Source of the DNA: Ignavibacteriota bacterium
Lineage (GTDB): Bacteria; Bacteroidota; Ignavibacteria; Kapaibacteriales; UBA2268
Length of the DNA: 46,209 nucleotides
Direction of reading: 5' to 3'
NCBI GenBank assembly: GCA_024636855.1
Contig: JAGXGG010000044.1
Coordinates: 1 to 46,209 of the forward strand
Part shown: positions 37,442-46,209 of the stretch, in pieces
Layout: each line of letters opens with the position of its first letter
Numbering within the stretch: position 1 is the stretch's first letter
Notes under the pieces: generated by a model
The model's database searches: none
The model's input: the letters and a program-made list of their open reading frames with translations, nothing else
What the model was told of the DNA's origin: nothing
Translations under genes and position numbers: made by a program

Positions 37442-39568
37442 CTACCTAACTTCTTGACCACTCGAAACAGCTTTCTCTGGTGTTACCAATGCAAGTGAAC
37501 CATCATCAGAGTTTACTGCCAATAGCATACCCTCTGATTTCTCACCCATTAACTTAGCTGGAGCAAGATTAGCTACAACAACGACAGTCTTCCCTATTAT
37601 CTCTTCAGCAGAGTAGTGTTGGCTTATACCAGCTATTATCTGACGAGTCTCTTCCCCAATCTGAACTTGTAGTTTTAGCAATTTATTCGATTTTTTAATC
37701 GGCTCGGCAGCTACTACAGTCGCCGTTTTCAGTTTCACTTTCATGAATTCATCGAAAGTTATTTCTTCCACTTTATCTTCCTCTACTTTAGCATTTTTTT
37801 CGCCGAGCTTAGCTTTCTCAGCTTCTACGAATTCATCTTCTATTCTACCAAATATTATTTCAGGTTGACGTACTTCTTTACCTTGATTCACTAGTGCTAA
37901 TGCTGCAGATGACCATATATCAGTTAGCAAAGTATCATCGCCAATAGTAATTTCTTCGCTTAATAATGATTGTATATAAGCTGCTGAATATGGGATAATA
38001 GGAGCGAAAACAATAGAAAGCGAACGTACCAACTGACAGCAAACAAACATTGTCTTTGCTGCTTGATCTTTGTCAGCTTTTATTGATTTCCAAGGCTCTT
38101 CGTCATTGAAGTACTTATTAGCAGCTCTTGCTATGTTCATAGACTCTGTGATAGCATCACGGAATCTAAATTTTTCGTAATTCTCCGATACCTTCTCTAC
38201 CCCACTTTTCAAGGCATCTATTACTGCTTTGTCATTAGGCTCTAACTCACCCTTTTTACTAGTATTCCAATAGTCGAGAAGCGGAATGTATTTATCTGAC
38301 AATTGAGGTACTTTACCTTCAAAATTCTTGTGCAAGAATGTCATTAAACGATTGACAAAGTTACCCAATATAGAAGCTAGCTCATTATTATTACGAGCTT
38401 GGTAATCTTTCCAAGTAAAATCTGCATCCCTAGTTTCAGGGAAGTTCATAGCCAAAGAGTAACGCAAAGCATCAATCTTATCTGGCTCTGGGTGCGCTTC
38501 TACGAAGTCTTTTAAATCTATCGACCAGTTTCTAGATTTTGAAAATTTCTTGCTTTCTAGATTCAAAAACTCATGTGCAGGAACATTTTTTGGTAAAATA
38601 TACCGATTGTCAGCATCTTTTCTACCATGAAGCATAGCTGGGAATATCAAAGTGTGGAACACTATATTATCTTTACCTATGAACGCGTAATACTCCGTAT
38701 CTTCGCTCTGCCACCAATCTTTCCACTCATCCGAATCACCGAAATGCTTTTTAGTAGCAGAAATATAGCCCAAAACGGCGTCGAACCAAACATATAAAAC
38801 TTTATCTTTTGTTTTTTCTTTATCCATTCCTTCTATTTCATCAAGGTGAACTCCCCATTTCAAATCGCGGGTAATAGCTCTGTTGCTAAGACCTTGTTTC
38901 AACCAACTACGAGTTTGTTGCAATACATTGTCTTTCCATGCATCAGCATTAGACTCTATATATTGCTCCAAAAATGATTGAAATTCACCGAATTTGAAAT
39001 ACCAATGAGTTGTTTTTCTCAGTGAAGGTGTTTTACCGGATATCAAGCTAATAGGGTTCTTCAGCTCGATTTGATTATAATAAGCGCCACAACTATCACA
39101 TTGGTCTCCTCGAGCGTGCTCAGCACTGCAATTAGGACATATACCTTCTACGTAGCGGTCAGGTAAGAACATATTTGCAGTTTCATCATAGAATTGCTCA
39201 GTTTCTTCCTCTTGCAAATAACCCTTATCTAAGAAATGCTTGAAAAATTCCTTTGCTACCTCGTGATGCTCTGGAATAGAGGTACGAGAATAAACGTCGA
39301 ACGACATTCCTAATTTTTCGAAAGCTTCTTTATTAGAATAATGATATTTATCGATTATCTCTTGTGGAGTTACTCCCTCTTTTTCAGCAGCTATAGTAAT
39401 AGCTACACCATGTTCATCAGAGCCACATACATACAGCACATCGTCTCCTATCAGTCGTTTGTAACGCACAAACAAGTCAGCAGGCAGGTATGCCCCTGCA
39501 CAATGTCCTAAGTGAATATATCCATTTGCATAAGGTAAAGCAGAAGTAACAAGTATTTTCTTATTCAT
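37442..39568 (-). CDS. metG: Methionyl-tRNA synthetase
   Basis: A 708-aa class I synthetase. The HIGH-type motif is HLGH at 19-22, and the KMSKS-type loop is KFSKS at about 341-345. A zinc knuckle CPNCSAEHARGDQCDSC lies at about 143-161. The last ~105 residues are an EMAP/tRBD-like tRNA-binding domain (FMKVKLKTATVV ... NLAPAKLMGEKSEGMLL), which helps dimerisation and tRNA binding. Length is typical for the long form. It is convergent with the five-gene operon. Confidence 0.97.
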   Translation of the reverse strand: MNKKILVTSALPYANGYIHLGHCAGAYLPADLFVRYKRLIGDDVLYVCGSDEHGVAITIAAEKEGVTPQEIIDKYHYSNKEAFEKLGMSFDVYSRTSIPEHHEVAKEFFKHFLDKGYLQEEETEQFYDETANMFLPDRYVEGICPNCSAEHARGDQCDSCGAYYNQIELKNPISLISGKTPSLRKTTHWYFKFGEFQSFLEQYIESNADAWKDNVLQQTRSWLKQGLSNRAITRDLKWGVHLDEIEGMDKEKTKDKVLYVWFDAVLGYISATKKHFGDSDEWKDWWQSEDTEYYAFIGKDNIVFHTLIFPAMLHGRKDADNRYILPKNVPAHEFLNLESKKFSKSRNWSIDLKDFVEAHPEPDKIDALRYSLAMNFPETRDADFTWKDYQARNNNELASILGNFVNRLMTFLHKNFEGKVPQLSDKYIPLLDYWNTSKKGELEPNDKAVIDALKSGVEKVSENYEKFRFRDAITESMNIARAANKYFNDEEPWKSIKADKDQAAKTMFVCCQLVRSLSIVFAPIIPYSAAYIQSLLSEEITIGDDTLLTDIWSSAALALVNQGKEVRQPEIIFGRIEDEFVEAEKAKLGEKNAKVEEDKVEEITFDEFMKVKLKTATVVAAEPIKKSNKLLKLQVQIGEETRQIIAGISQHYSAEEIIGKTVVVVANLAPAKLMGEKSEGMLLAVNSDDGSLALVTPEKAVSSGQEVR

Positions 39569-39601
39569 ATAAAATCAAGTATTCGTAAATAGTATAGACT
39601 A

Positions 39602-39609
39602 CAAATATA
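39602..39609 (-). promoter_or_regulatory. Candidate -7 element (TATATTTG) of metG
   Basis: Matches TAnnTTTG on the minus strand, 33 nt before the metG ATG. A -33 TTG at the expected distance was not found. Confidence 0.45.
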
Positions 39610-39665
39610 AACAAGGTAATCGGTAAAAAGTAATAAAAATGGAACAGAGTCTCCAAACAATTACG

Positions 39666-39673
39666 TATATTTG
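39666..39673 (+). promoter_or_regulatory. Candidate -7 element (TATATTTG) of the 154-aa gene
   Basis: Exact TAnnTTTG match, 32 nt before the ATG at 39706. It supports the reality of that gene. The -33 region is weak. Confidence 0.45.
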
Positions 39674-39705
39674 AGAATACGGCACAATATATCATAATAT
39701 AACCT

Positions 39706-40170
39706 ATGAAAAAGTATAATTATACTGAAATGTCTGAATTTCTTGTTAGAGCAATTGATATTGCTATTTTAGCATTCCGAGAACATCCACCAAAAAATTT
39801 AGACGAGCATTCGTATAAATTGGTTCTTGATTATTATTGTAGTGCAAAAGAAGATGTATTAATTCGTGAAAAGAAATTTAAAAACTTAACAAGTTTAAAA
39901 TATGATATTGCAGATGTTTTCACATATTTTCAGGAATCTTCAGGAGAGACTGTTCAATTTTTCTGGGATAATATCAAAAAAGAAAGCCTCCCTTTTAAGC
40001 GAGAAAATAAAATGAAGAAAATATTAAAAAGAAGGAGAATCAACAATAATCAAGAATATGATTTTGTAATTGATGTTATGATTCCTTATTTAGATGAAGG
40101 TTTAATTAACGATAATGATATAATTGTTTTAAATAAATTAATTAGTGAATTCGAGAACAAACACAAGTAA
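39706..40170 (+). CDS. Hypothetical protein, 154 aa
   Basis: Not recognised. The protein is mostly predicted helical, hydrophilic and lysine-rich, with no signal peptide or membrane segment (MKKYNYTEMSEFLVRAIDIA ... FENKHK). A basic stretch KMKKILKRRR lies near residue 103. A TAnnTTTG promoter element 32 nt upstream and the tight spacing to the next gene support it as a real gene. It may be lineage-specific. Confidence 0.6.
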   Translation: MKKYNYTEMSEFLVRAIDIAILAFREHPPKNLDEHSYKLVLDYYCSAKEDVLIREKKFKNLTSLKYDIADVFTYFQESSGETVQFFWDNIKKESLPFKRENKMKKILKRRRINNNQEYDFVIDVMIPYLDEGLINDNDIIVLNKLISEFENKHK

Positions 40171-40173
40171 CCT

Positions 40174-40368
40174 ATGAAAAAATCAAATTTCAGTTTAGTT
40201 CTTAGAGAAATAGCATTAGATGTATTTTTCTATATGATAGTCCTTAATGGATTATTCCTATTAGAAATGGACAATCTATTTCTTGAAATAATGATTGCTA
40301 TATCTCTAACATTTGTAATGAGATATGCCTTGTATTTACACGAAGGAGAATTCTTTGAGAAGCGGTAA
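40174..40368 (+). CDS. Hypothetical two-segment membrane protein, 64 aa
   Basis: Not recognised. It begins 3 nt after the previous stop, so it is probably cotranscribed. Two hydrophobic segments lie at about 16-30 (VFFYMIVLNGLFLL) and 36-54 (LEIMIAISLTFVMRYALYL), with a charged tail EGEFFEKR. No known family could be assigned. It ends 11 bp from the convergent TlpA-like gene. Confidence 0.5.
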   Translation: MKKSNFSLVLREIALDVFFYMIVLNGLFLLEMDNLFLEIMIAISLTFVMRYALYLHEGEFFEKR

Positions 40369-40379
40369 TAGTATTTGTT

Positions 40380-42128
40380 CTACTCAACTCCCATCTTTGC
40401 TTTTATTGTAGGTATTAGTAATTCGCCACGTAGCTCGTGGTCTTTTACTTTTACGAATTTTCCTGTTGGGTCTATTAACATCATAGTCGGAAAACTAGTT
40501 ACACCATATTGCTCGAGTACTCCTTTCGCATATCCATCTAGTGCAACCGTGTTAGTCCATTTCATATCATTCTTTTTTACATACTCGCTAACTACCTCTA
40601 CACTGCGGTCGTTAGCTATACTTATCATCTCGAACTTTTCCCCACCGAGTTTGGCGTAGGTATCTACCAAAAAAGGAGTTTCCATAACACAAGGGCCACA
40701 CCATGTCCCCCAAAAATCAAGTAATACCCACTTCCCCTTGTATTCGGATAGTTTTCGTTCTTTACCATCTAAAGTCTTGAACGAAAAATCAGGGGCATAG
40801 CTCATAGTGTCTAGTTCTAATTGGGCTAAGGTTTTTGGTATTCCAGTTTTTGGCCAATTGTCTAAGTCATCATACTCAGCCAATTCTTTAAGATTTTCTA
40901 TAAGATATTCCCTATACTTAGTATCTTTTAAAATCTCATTAGTAGCTAATCTAGAGTAAAGACCATATCGCAAGTAATAGTAATTTCGCTTGTTCTTTGA
41001 TTTTGCAAATAGTGCTTCTAGTATATCTAAATATATTTGTGGATTATCTTTGAATTCTTTGGTGTTTATTACATCGTTGAACTCAGTGTAAAAAACGGTG
41101 GGAAGCATTTGCAATGATTGCATTATTTCATATTTATCTTCCCAAGTCTTCAGTGAATCTGGAGCACTTAGTAAATCCATTTTGGTCAGATTCAAATAAT
41201 CTTTCAGAAATGGAGTTTCTACTAATCCCAATAAGCTATCATTTGTGCTTATGAATCTGCGGAACTTCATTATAGTTCCCATTTTTCGGCGATTTACTTC
41301 AGCTGAATCTAGAGTTTTTATTGCTTCTTTATTATACTGAAAGACATAGTAATAGAAGTTTTGTCTCAGTCGAGCTACTTCATCCAGTGGTAGTAGTTCC
41401 AGTACTTTGTTGTAGCGAGTATTCACAGGTGAATTAACCCATCTACCAGTACTTGGATTTATCTCTTCGGGATCGTCGGAGTATCTATACTTTGCTAAGT
41501 CTATAGTCAATGATAGTATTTTTTTCTTTGTAACAGCAACGGCAACATAGTCCCCATTATTATCATATTTCCATTTACCTTTGTGTTCGGCAGGTGTATT
41601 TGAACTCTCTCGAAAGAACAAATAATAAGTAACAGTATCTTCTCCTTTACTCGATATATCGGCATATTTTTTATCTTTGAAATTGACTTTTAGCTTGACG
41701 AATCTAGAATAGCCTATTTTCAATCGCTCCATAGTCCTACCCTTTTTCGTATGAATTAGTACTCCTACGGAATCGAATTTTTCAGGAATTGCTCGTGTAT
41801 TTAATATAGCTTCTACTCTAGGGTTTGTGTCCCCCTCTATATAACTAGTAATATAGGCTTGGTATCCGGGAGAGGCAAGATGAATTTTTGCATAGTTTAT
41901 ACTTTTGGGGATTGGCACTTTGAATTCACCTTTTGCGTCAGTCGGGACTATTTTCATCAAGTTGTCATCGCTGTTTTGGAAGCGATTATAATAGACATAT
42001 ACTTCTCGCTTTGAGTCTCCCCCATCAGCTAGAGTGATTTTGCCTGTGATGTATTTCATCTCTTCTTCGCTATGTAATACAAGCGATATAAAGAAAAATA
42101 AACCAAATATTAAGTAAATTCTCTTCAT
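40380..42128 (-). CDS. TlpA-like thiol-disulfide oxidoreductase
   Basis: A 582-aa exported protein. I chose the ATG at 42128, which gives a signal peptide (MKRIYLIFGLFFFISLVLHS); a TTG four codons earlier is less likely. The N-terminal ~100 residues look like a carboxypeptidase-regulatory-like beta domain (ITGKITLADGG). The middle is unassigned helical sequence. The C-terminal ~140 residues are a TlpA/ResA thioredoxin fold with the active site W476-C-G-P-C480 and the cis-proline TSFPTMMLID. It is expected in the periplasm or outer envelope, reducing disulfides or a lipid or peptide substrate. It is typical of Bacteroidota and convergent with the 64-aa gene. Confidence 0.85.
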   Translation of the reverse strand: MKRIYLIFGLFFFISLVLHSEEEMKYITGKITLADGGDSKREVYVYYNRFQNSDDNLMKIVPTDAKGEFKVPIPKSINYAKIHLASPGYQAYITSYIEGDTNPRVEAILNTRAIPEKFDSVGVLIHTKKGRTMERLKIGYSRFVKLKVNFKDKKYADISSKGEDTVTYYLFFRESSNTPAEHKGKWKYDNNGDYVAVAVTKKKILSLTIDLAKYRYSDDPEEINPSTGRWVNSPVNTRYNKVLELLPLDEVARLRQNFYYYVFQYNKEAIKTLDSAEVNRRKMGTIMKFRRFISTNDSLLGLVETPFLKDYLNLTKMDLLSAPDSLKTWEDKYEIMQSLQMLPTVFYTEFNDVINTKEFKDNPQIYLDILEALFAKSKNKRNYYYLRYGLYSRLATNEILKDTKYREYLIENLKELAEYDDLDNWPKTGIPKTLAQLELDTMSYAPDFSFKTLDGKERKLSEYKGKWVLLDFWGTWCGPCVMETPFLVDTYAKLGGEKFEMISIANDRSVEVVSEYVKKNDMKWTNTVALDGYAKGVLEQYGVTSFPTMMLIDPTGKFVKVKDHELRGELLIPTIKAKMGVE

Positions 42129-42252
42129 TAGAATATCCAATATTCCTACCTAGTAGTAAGTTAAAGTATGTTAATTTACGAAATTTATTTAAGCTAAAGA
42201 AATACGAAACTGTTTCTCATTTTCTCCGCTTTACAGAAATATGTGGTGAATG

Positions 42253-42284
42253 TTGATTTTTCTTATTATTCATTTATATATTTG
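42253..42284 (+). promoter_or_regulatory. Candidate promoter of the DUF4287/DUF5655 gene
   Basis: TTG at 42253-42255 and TATATTTG at 42277-42284 are 21 bp apart, close to the Bacteroidota -33/-7 arrangement. The ATG follows 50 nt later. Confidence 0.55.
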
Positions 42285-42333
42285 AATAGAATTATTTATT
42301 TTCAATATTACTCAATTAACTAAGAGGTAAATT

Positions 42334-42882
42334 ATGACTCCAGAAGAAAAAATGATAGATAGTATGGAAAAAAATACTGGAAAGCCGATTAGCCATTGGA
42401 TAGACGTGGTAAGGAAATCTGGAATTGAGAAACATAAAGAAATGATTAACTATCTCAAAGATAAGCATGGATTTACTTACGGATTTGCAAATTTGGTTGT
42501 GCATAAAGCAAAGAATTCGGATGCTGGTTCTATATCTGATACCCAAGATTTGGTAGAGATGCAATATAAGGGGAAAGAAAGCTTACGGCCTATATATGAT
42601 AAGTTGATGAAAGAGGTTGGGAAGTTTGGTGAAGTAGAGATAGTACCCAAGAAGGCGTATGTTAGTTTCAGGGGAAGTAAACAATTTGCACTAATTCAAC
42701 CATCAACTAAAACAAGAGTGGATGTGGGTATTAATTCAAAGACTTTAGATACCACAGATAGGTTAGAAAGTTCGGGGAGTTTTAATTCTATGTGCTCACA
42801 CAGAGTTAGATTAACTGATGAAAATCAAATAGATAAGGAATTAGTTGCTTGGCTTAAAACAGCTTATGTAGAGGCGAAATAG
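42334..42882 (+). CDS. DUF4287 + DUF5655 domain protein
   Basis: A 182-aa cytoplasmic protein. The N-terminal ~65 residues fit DUF4287 (EEKMIDSMEKNTGKPISHWI, YGFANLVVHKA). The rest fits DUF5655 (LRPIYDKLMKEV ... PKKAYVSFRGSKQFALIQPS, VDVGINSK), ending with the VRLTDENQIDKELVAWLKTAY helix. The two domains are commonly joined; the biochemical function is unknown. It is monocistronic, with a bidirectional terminator after it. Confidence 0.85.
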   Translation: MTPEEKMIDSMEKNTGKPISHWIDVVRKSGIEKHKEMINYLKDKHGFTYGFANLVVHKAKNSDAGSISDTQDLVEMQYKGKESLRPIYDKLMKEVGKFGEVEIVPKKAYVSFRGSKQFALIQPSTKTRVDVGINSKTLDTTDRLESSGSFNSMCSHRVRLTDENQIDKELVAWLKTAYVEAK

Positions 42883-42883
42883 A

Positions 42884-42917
42884 AAAAGCCTATCTTAAAC
42901 AATTAAGATAGGCTTTT
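42884..42917. terminator. Bidirectional terminator between convergent genes
   Basis: A 15-bp perfect stem (AAAAGCCTATCTTAA / TTAAGATAGGCTTTT) with a 4-nt loop separates the DUF4287 gene and the phytase-like gene. The T tract on each strand comes from the stem ends. Confidence 0.8.
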
Positions 42918-42947
42918 AATCTACGCACCCCGTTAAGTCCAGTTTTT

Positions 42948-44021
42948 CTAATTACATGATATATTTAAAATCTCAAATAGTCCACTAAGACTAAATGTAG
43001 AAACACCACCATCATCATTAACCATAATGAATTGACCGCCTTTTTGGTCTCCAACTGATTGTTGTGTCAACCAAACACCATCAGTATTTTGGGTAGCTTT
43101 AGTCTTAAATGAAGTTTTATAATCTAAAGACATTCTATCGAATACATGTACTGTATTATTGCCTTTACCTTGGTCTGTAGTGAACCAAAAGCCAGCCCCA
43201 TTTCCACAATCATAGAGTGCAATACCTTCAGCTTGATATTTGAATAAGCCTGAACCAATATTCTTGATAAAAGTACCTTTTTCTAAATCATATACTTTGA
43301 TATTTTTATTCAAATTGCTTTCATCAGCAATTAGTAGAATGTTATTAGCAGGATCAGCATAAATAGATTCAACAGTATAAAGACAACCATCTCCTGATGT
43401 TTCGCCTATATATCGAACAAATTTAGATTCAATCTCATTGCCTTTAACTTTGAATGAATATTGCTTTACTCGTTTGTCTAGAATTTTGTAATCAGGAACT
43501 GCATCCTCGTCGGATTGATAGTCATCAGTTACGAACAAAGTATATTCATCACCTGTTTTGTGAACAGATAGTCCATAAGGTTTTTTGAGTAAGTCTTGTC
43601 CAATGTAGCCTACATGCTTATAATCAGGTAAAGTAAATACTTGAACTCTATGATTGTCCCTTTCTACTATTAGCATCAGATTATCTATAACCCAAATACC
43701 GTTAGGGCGGCTAAACTCAGATTTGCCTTTGCCTGATTTACCAATTTTTTCAAGTTCCTCTAACGTAATCGCATCATAGACTTGCAAGTAATCCTTGTCC
43801 TTTGATGTAGCTATTATGTATGATTTATCTCCATCTTTATAAAAAGCTGGTGAATCTATATTGTTCGCATCATCCCAATTTGATACAACATCTTCTGTGA
43901 TTGTTAAATATTCAGATTCATTTTGTACAGTGTCGATACTAGCTGTTTCTGTTTCTCTCTCTTTATTATCTGCACATGAGAAAAGAGCAAATGCTATTAG
44001 AATTAATATTATTTTTTTCAT
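42948..44021 (-). CDS. Phytase-like beta-propeller lipoprotein
   Basis: A 357-aa lipoprotein: signal peptide MKKIILILIAFALFS with lipobox LFSC and lipid Cys C16. The mature part resembles a beta-propeller phytase: WDDANNIDSPAFYKDGD stands where the family has DAADDPAIW, and VIDNLMLIVERDNHRV, ESIYADPANNILLIADESN and YQAEGIALYDCGNGAGFWF match blade strands. The usual DAADDPAIW signature is altered, so activity on phytate is plausible but not assured. It is 13 nt downstream of a TonB-dependent receptor gene on the same strand, the usual pairing of a surface enzyme and its uptake receptor. Confidence 0.78.
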   Translation of the reverse strand: MKKIILILIAFALFSCADNKERETETASIDTVQNESEYLTITEDVVSNWDDANNIDSPAFYKDGDKSYIIATSKDKDYLQVYDAITLEELEKIGKSGKGKSEFSRPNGIWVIDNLMLIVERDNHRVQVFTLPDYKHVGYIGQDLLKKPYGLSVHKTGDEYTLFVTDDYQSDEDAVPDYKILDKRVKQYSFKVKGNEIESKFVRYIGETSGDGCLYTVESIYADPANNILLIADESNLNKNIKVYDLEKGTFIKNIGSGLFKYQAEGIALYDCGNGAGFWFTTDQGKGNNTVHVFDRMSLDYKTSFKTKATQNTDGVWLTQQSVGDQKGGQFIMVNDDGGVSTFSLSGLFEILNISCN

Positions 44022-44034
44022 TTATTTTCTCTTT

Positions 44035-46209
44035 TTATAAGTTAAACTTTATACCAGCAGTGGCTCTTGTGTTGTAATATTCTATTTGCATAACTCTGCT
44101 AGAAACTCCTTGGAAGTATCTAAGTGGTTGATTAGTTAAGTTATTCACTTCAAAGTAGAAACTAAATTGATCAGTAAACTTATATGATCCGTTTATATCT
44201 AAGAAGAATTGTTCGTCATAGTATCTATCATTTCTAGCTTTACTCTCGAGTTGATCTATATAACTAGAGGCATAATTCCCAGATACTCTTAAAGTTAAAT
44301 CTTTGTTTTCCCAAGATAGAGATACATTAAAAGTATTTTCTGCAGTACCAGGTAGTGATAAATCAGTCTCATCTCTACCATCTATACCTAAGCCACTTAC
44401 AGAAGAGTTTGTGAATGTATAGTTAGTATATATATTTAGATTTTCTAAAAATGAAGGAAGGAAATCTAATCTTCTTTGGAAAGCTATCTCTGCACCCATG
44501 ATTTGAGCTGAAGCACCATTACGAGGAGTTCTATAGTCATCATATACATCACCTGTCCCTGGCTCAACGTAATCTCTTGTATTAAATGTATATGTAAAGT
44601 CCGTTAAATCTTTATAAAAAGCACCAAGAGATAAGATACCCACTGACTCATAATAATGCTCATACATCAAATCAAAATTCATAGCTTTAGTCGGTTCTAA
44701 AGCAGGGTTACCTTCCCTTAATTCTCTATCACCACCATCTATAACTATTTGTCTGTATGGAGCAATATCATAGTAATTTGGTCTAGATATAGAGTTGGTC
44801 CAAGCAGCTCTAAGTAGGTCTGAGTCTGTAAGTGCATATTTCAAATGTAAAGAAGGTAGGATGTTTACATAACTATCAGTCCCTGTTGTCGGAGTGATTG
44901 TAGTAGTTCCTTCGTCTTCATTTACTTCGAATTTATTTGCATTATATGTCAAATCAGTTGATTCGATTCTAACACCATAAAGTATATGAAGTTTGTCTGT
45001 GAAGTCGTGTTCAGCCATTATATAACCACCAAATATGTTCTCTTTAGCATCAAAATTAGCCGGTACATACTCTTCTTTTATATCTTCTTTTTCAAACTTT
45101 GACGCGTCATTCAAATCAAGATTCCCTAGAAATTCTCTAGATACAAAGTCACCAGCTACATAATCACCTGGCAGGAAATTATCCTTTGTTTTGTTCGAAG
45201 AACCAGAATACATTTCTTGTAGAAATTGAGATTCATAACTATCAGTGGGCTTATACTCGAAAAAGTCATTGTCTCTAAGTTTCGTTTTCAATCTGAATCT
45301 ACCTCCGAATTTAACTTTTGAATTATACCATTCTAAAGGTAATTCGAAATCTATTTTACCATTGAAATCCACATCTTCAGTATATTGGTTTACCTCTTCA
45401 ATTTTATCTAATCCGTATTTAGTAAAAGTATTGTCTGCATTATCATAACTAATGTTTGGCTTTTCTAAATTACTCAGATTCTGAATAACTGAAACTCCAT
45501 CATAAGCCACATCAATATATCTTTCGTTTGGTCTATCTTCAGATGCTTTTGCATAATTACTATTCCAATTCATTTTTAAAGTGTTGAATAACAAGTGCTG
45601 ACCTGACATAGCAAAATTCATAGTTTGCTGAGCTTCTAATCTAGCAAAATCAGTCCTTCCAGTACCAATTCCACCTTTTGTTTGACGGATAATCTCAGTT
45701 GGATAAGCTCCATCTTGTTGATCATCAAATTTGAATCTTGTTCTATATCTGTTTTCCCAATCATCTCTATTGTTGAATATACCACCAAGATTTATAGTAT
45801 TATTCTCGTCAAATTTGTAATCCAAATCTAAAGATATTGAAGACCTTACCCTTTGCACTTCGTATTGTCTGATTTGGAAATCTTCCATAAATGCAGAATT
45901 ATTGTCATCAAATGCCCATTCGGCTTCTATATTATCTGAACCGAGTTTATGATTATTATATGACCCACTAAAAACGAATCCTAGTTTATCATCAAATAGT
46001 CTTTCTCCGTAAATCAACGCTCCATTCAAAATTGGTTCTTCGCTTAGAGCATTATAACCTGAACCTGCGGTTACAGAAACCCTTCTTTCACTTGGTGCAC
46101 TTCTAGTAACCAAATTAATAGACCCGCCTATAGCATCTGCGTCCATATCTGGAGTTAATGCCTTACTAACTTCTATTGATTGTACCATATCTGCAGAGAC
46201 TAAGTCTAA
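44035..46209 (-). CDS. TonB-dependent receptor, partial (N-terminus outside window)
   Basis: 724 C-terminal residues are visible. The frame is open to the right edge (LDLVSADMVQSIEVSKALTP), so the signal peptide, TonB box and start of the plug lie outside the window. The end of the plug reads DADAIGGSINLVTRSA, which is typical of the TonB receptor subfamily first described in Xanthomonas/Caulobacter. The rest is a 22-strand-type beta barrel with many aromatic-rich segments, ending GIKFNL. It imports a ligand across the outer membrane, probably an inositol phosphate or related product given the phytase-like lipoprotein gene 13 nt downstream. Confidence 0.9.
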   Translation of the reverse strand, partial: LDLVSADMVQSIEVSKALTPDMDADAIGGSINLVTRSAPSERRVSVTAGSGYNALSEEPILNGALIYGERLFDDKLGFVFSGSYNNHKLGSDNIEAEWAFDDNNSAFMEDFQIRQYEVQRVRSSISLDLDYKFDENNTINLGGIFNNRDDWENRYRTRFKFDDQQDGAYPTEIIRQTKGGIGTGRTDFARLEAQQTMNFAMSGQHLLFNTLKMNWNSNYAKASEDRPNERYIDVAYDGVSVIQNLSNLEKPNISYDNADNTFTKYGLDKIEEVNQYTEDVDFNGKIDFELPLEWYNSKVKFGGRFRLKTKLRDNDFFEYKPTDSYESQFLQEMYSGSSNKTKDNFLPGDYVAGDFVSREFLGNLDLNDASKFEKEDIKEEYVPANFDAKENIFGGYIMAEHDFTDKLHILYGVRIESTDLTYNANKFEVNEDEGTTTITPTTGTDSYVNILPSLHLKYALTDSDLLRAAWTNSISRPNYYDIAPYRQIVIDGGDRELREGNPALEPTKAMNFDLMYEHYYESVGILSLGAFYKDLTDFTYTFNTRDYVEPGTGDVYDDYRTPRNGASAQIMGAEIAFQRRLDFLPSFLENLNIYTNYTFTNSSVSGLGIDGRDETDLSLPGTAENTFNVSLSWENKDLTLRVSGNYASSYIDQLESKARNDRYYDEQFFLDINGSYKFTDQFSFYFEVNNLTNQPLRYFQGVSSRVMQIEYYNTRATAGIKFNL

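Overview
The window is AT-rich and reads as chromosome of a Bacteroidota-type (FCB group) bacterium. Four things point there: TAnnTTTG promoter elements about 30-40 nt before several starts, a long SecA with the Bacteroidota-style insertion and no zinc tail, a type IX secretion (T9SS) C-terminal sorting domain on a secreted protein, and a TonB-dependent receptor paired with a lipoprotein. The exact lineage cannot be fixed from this sequence. No IS element, prophage, CRISPR array or rRNA was seen.

Layout. 1-13.0 kb (minus): one uninterrupted reading frame of at least 3,871 codons that runs off the left edge. It encodes a giant secreted protein with seven copies of a tyrosine/tryptophan module motif and one GEVED-like domain. 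A 432-aa secreted protein lies 21 bp upstream in the same direction. 13.0-15.7 kb (minus): glutamine-dependent NAD synthetase overlapping a NarL-type response regulator by 4 nt. 15.8-19.1 kb (plus): a small DUF1328 membrane protein, dephospho-CoA kinase, a transaldolase-like aldolase and a B12-binding radical SAM protein. 19.2-23.5 kb: agmatinase (minus), secA (plus) and tRNA-His (minus). 23.7-26.2 kb: an Omp28-like thioredoxin-fold protein with a T9SS signal. 26.4-29.9 kb: clpP-clpX-aspartoacylase-like operon, then rplU-rpmA.

30.2-37.3 kb (plus) is the most unusual part. It is a tight five-gene operon: a GabT-like aminotransferase, a nitrilase-superfamily amidase, a VOC protein, a very large Orn/Lys/Arg-type decarboxylase, and an ATP-grasp ligase with a histone-H1-like lysine-rich tail. 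I do not recognise this as a named pathway. The gene content suggests making, conjugating or degrading an amine derived from a basic amino acid. A perfect 9-bp hairpin lies in its leader region.

37.4-46.2 kb: metG (minus), two small unrecognised genes (plus), a TlpA-like thiol-disulfide protein (minus), a DUF4287/DUF5655 protein (plus), and a phytase-like beta-propeller lipoprotein directly downstream of a TonB-dependent receptor whose N-terminus is cut by the right edge.
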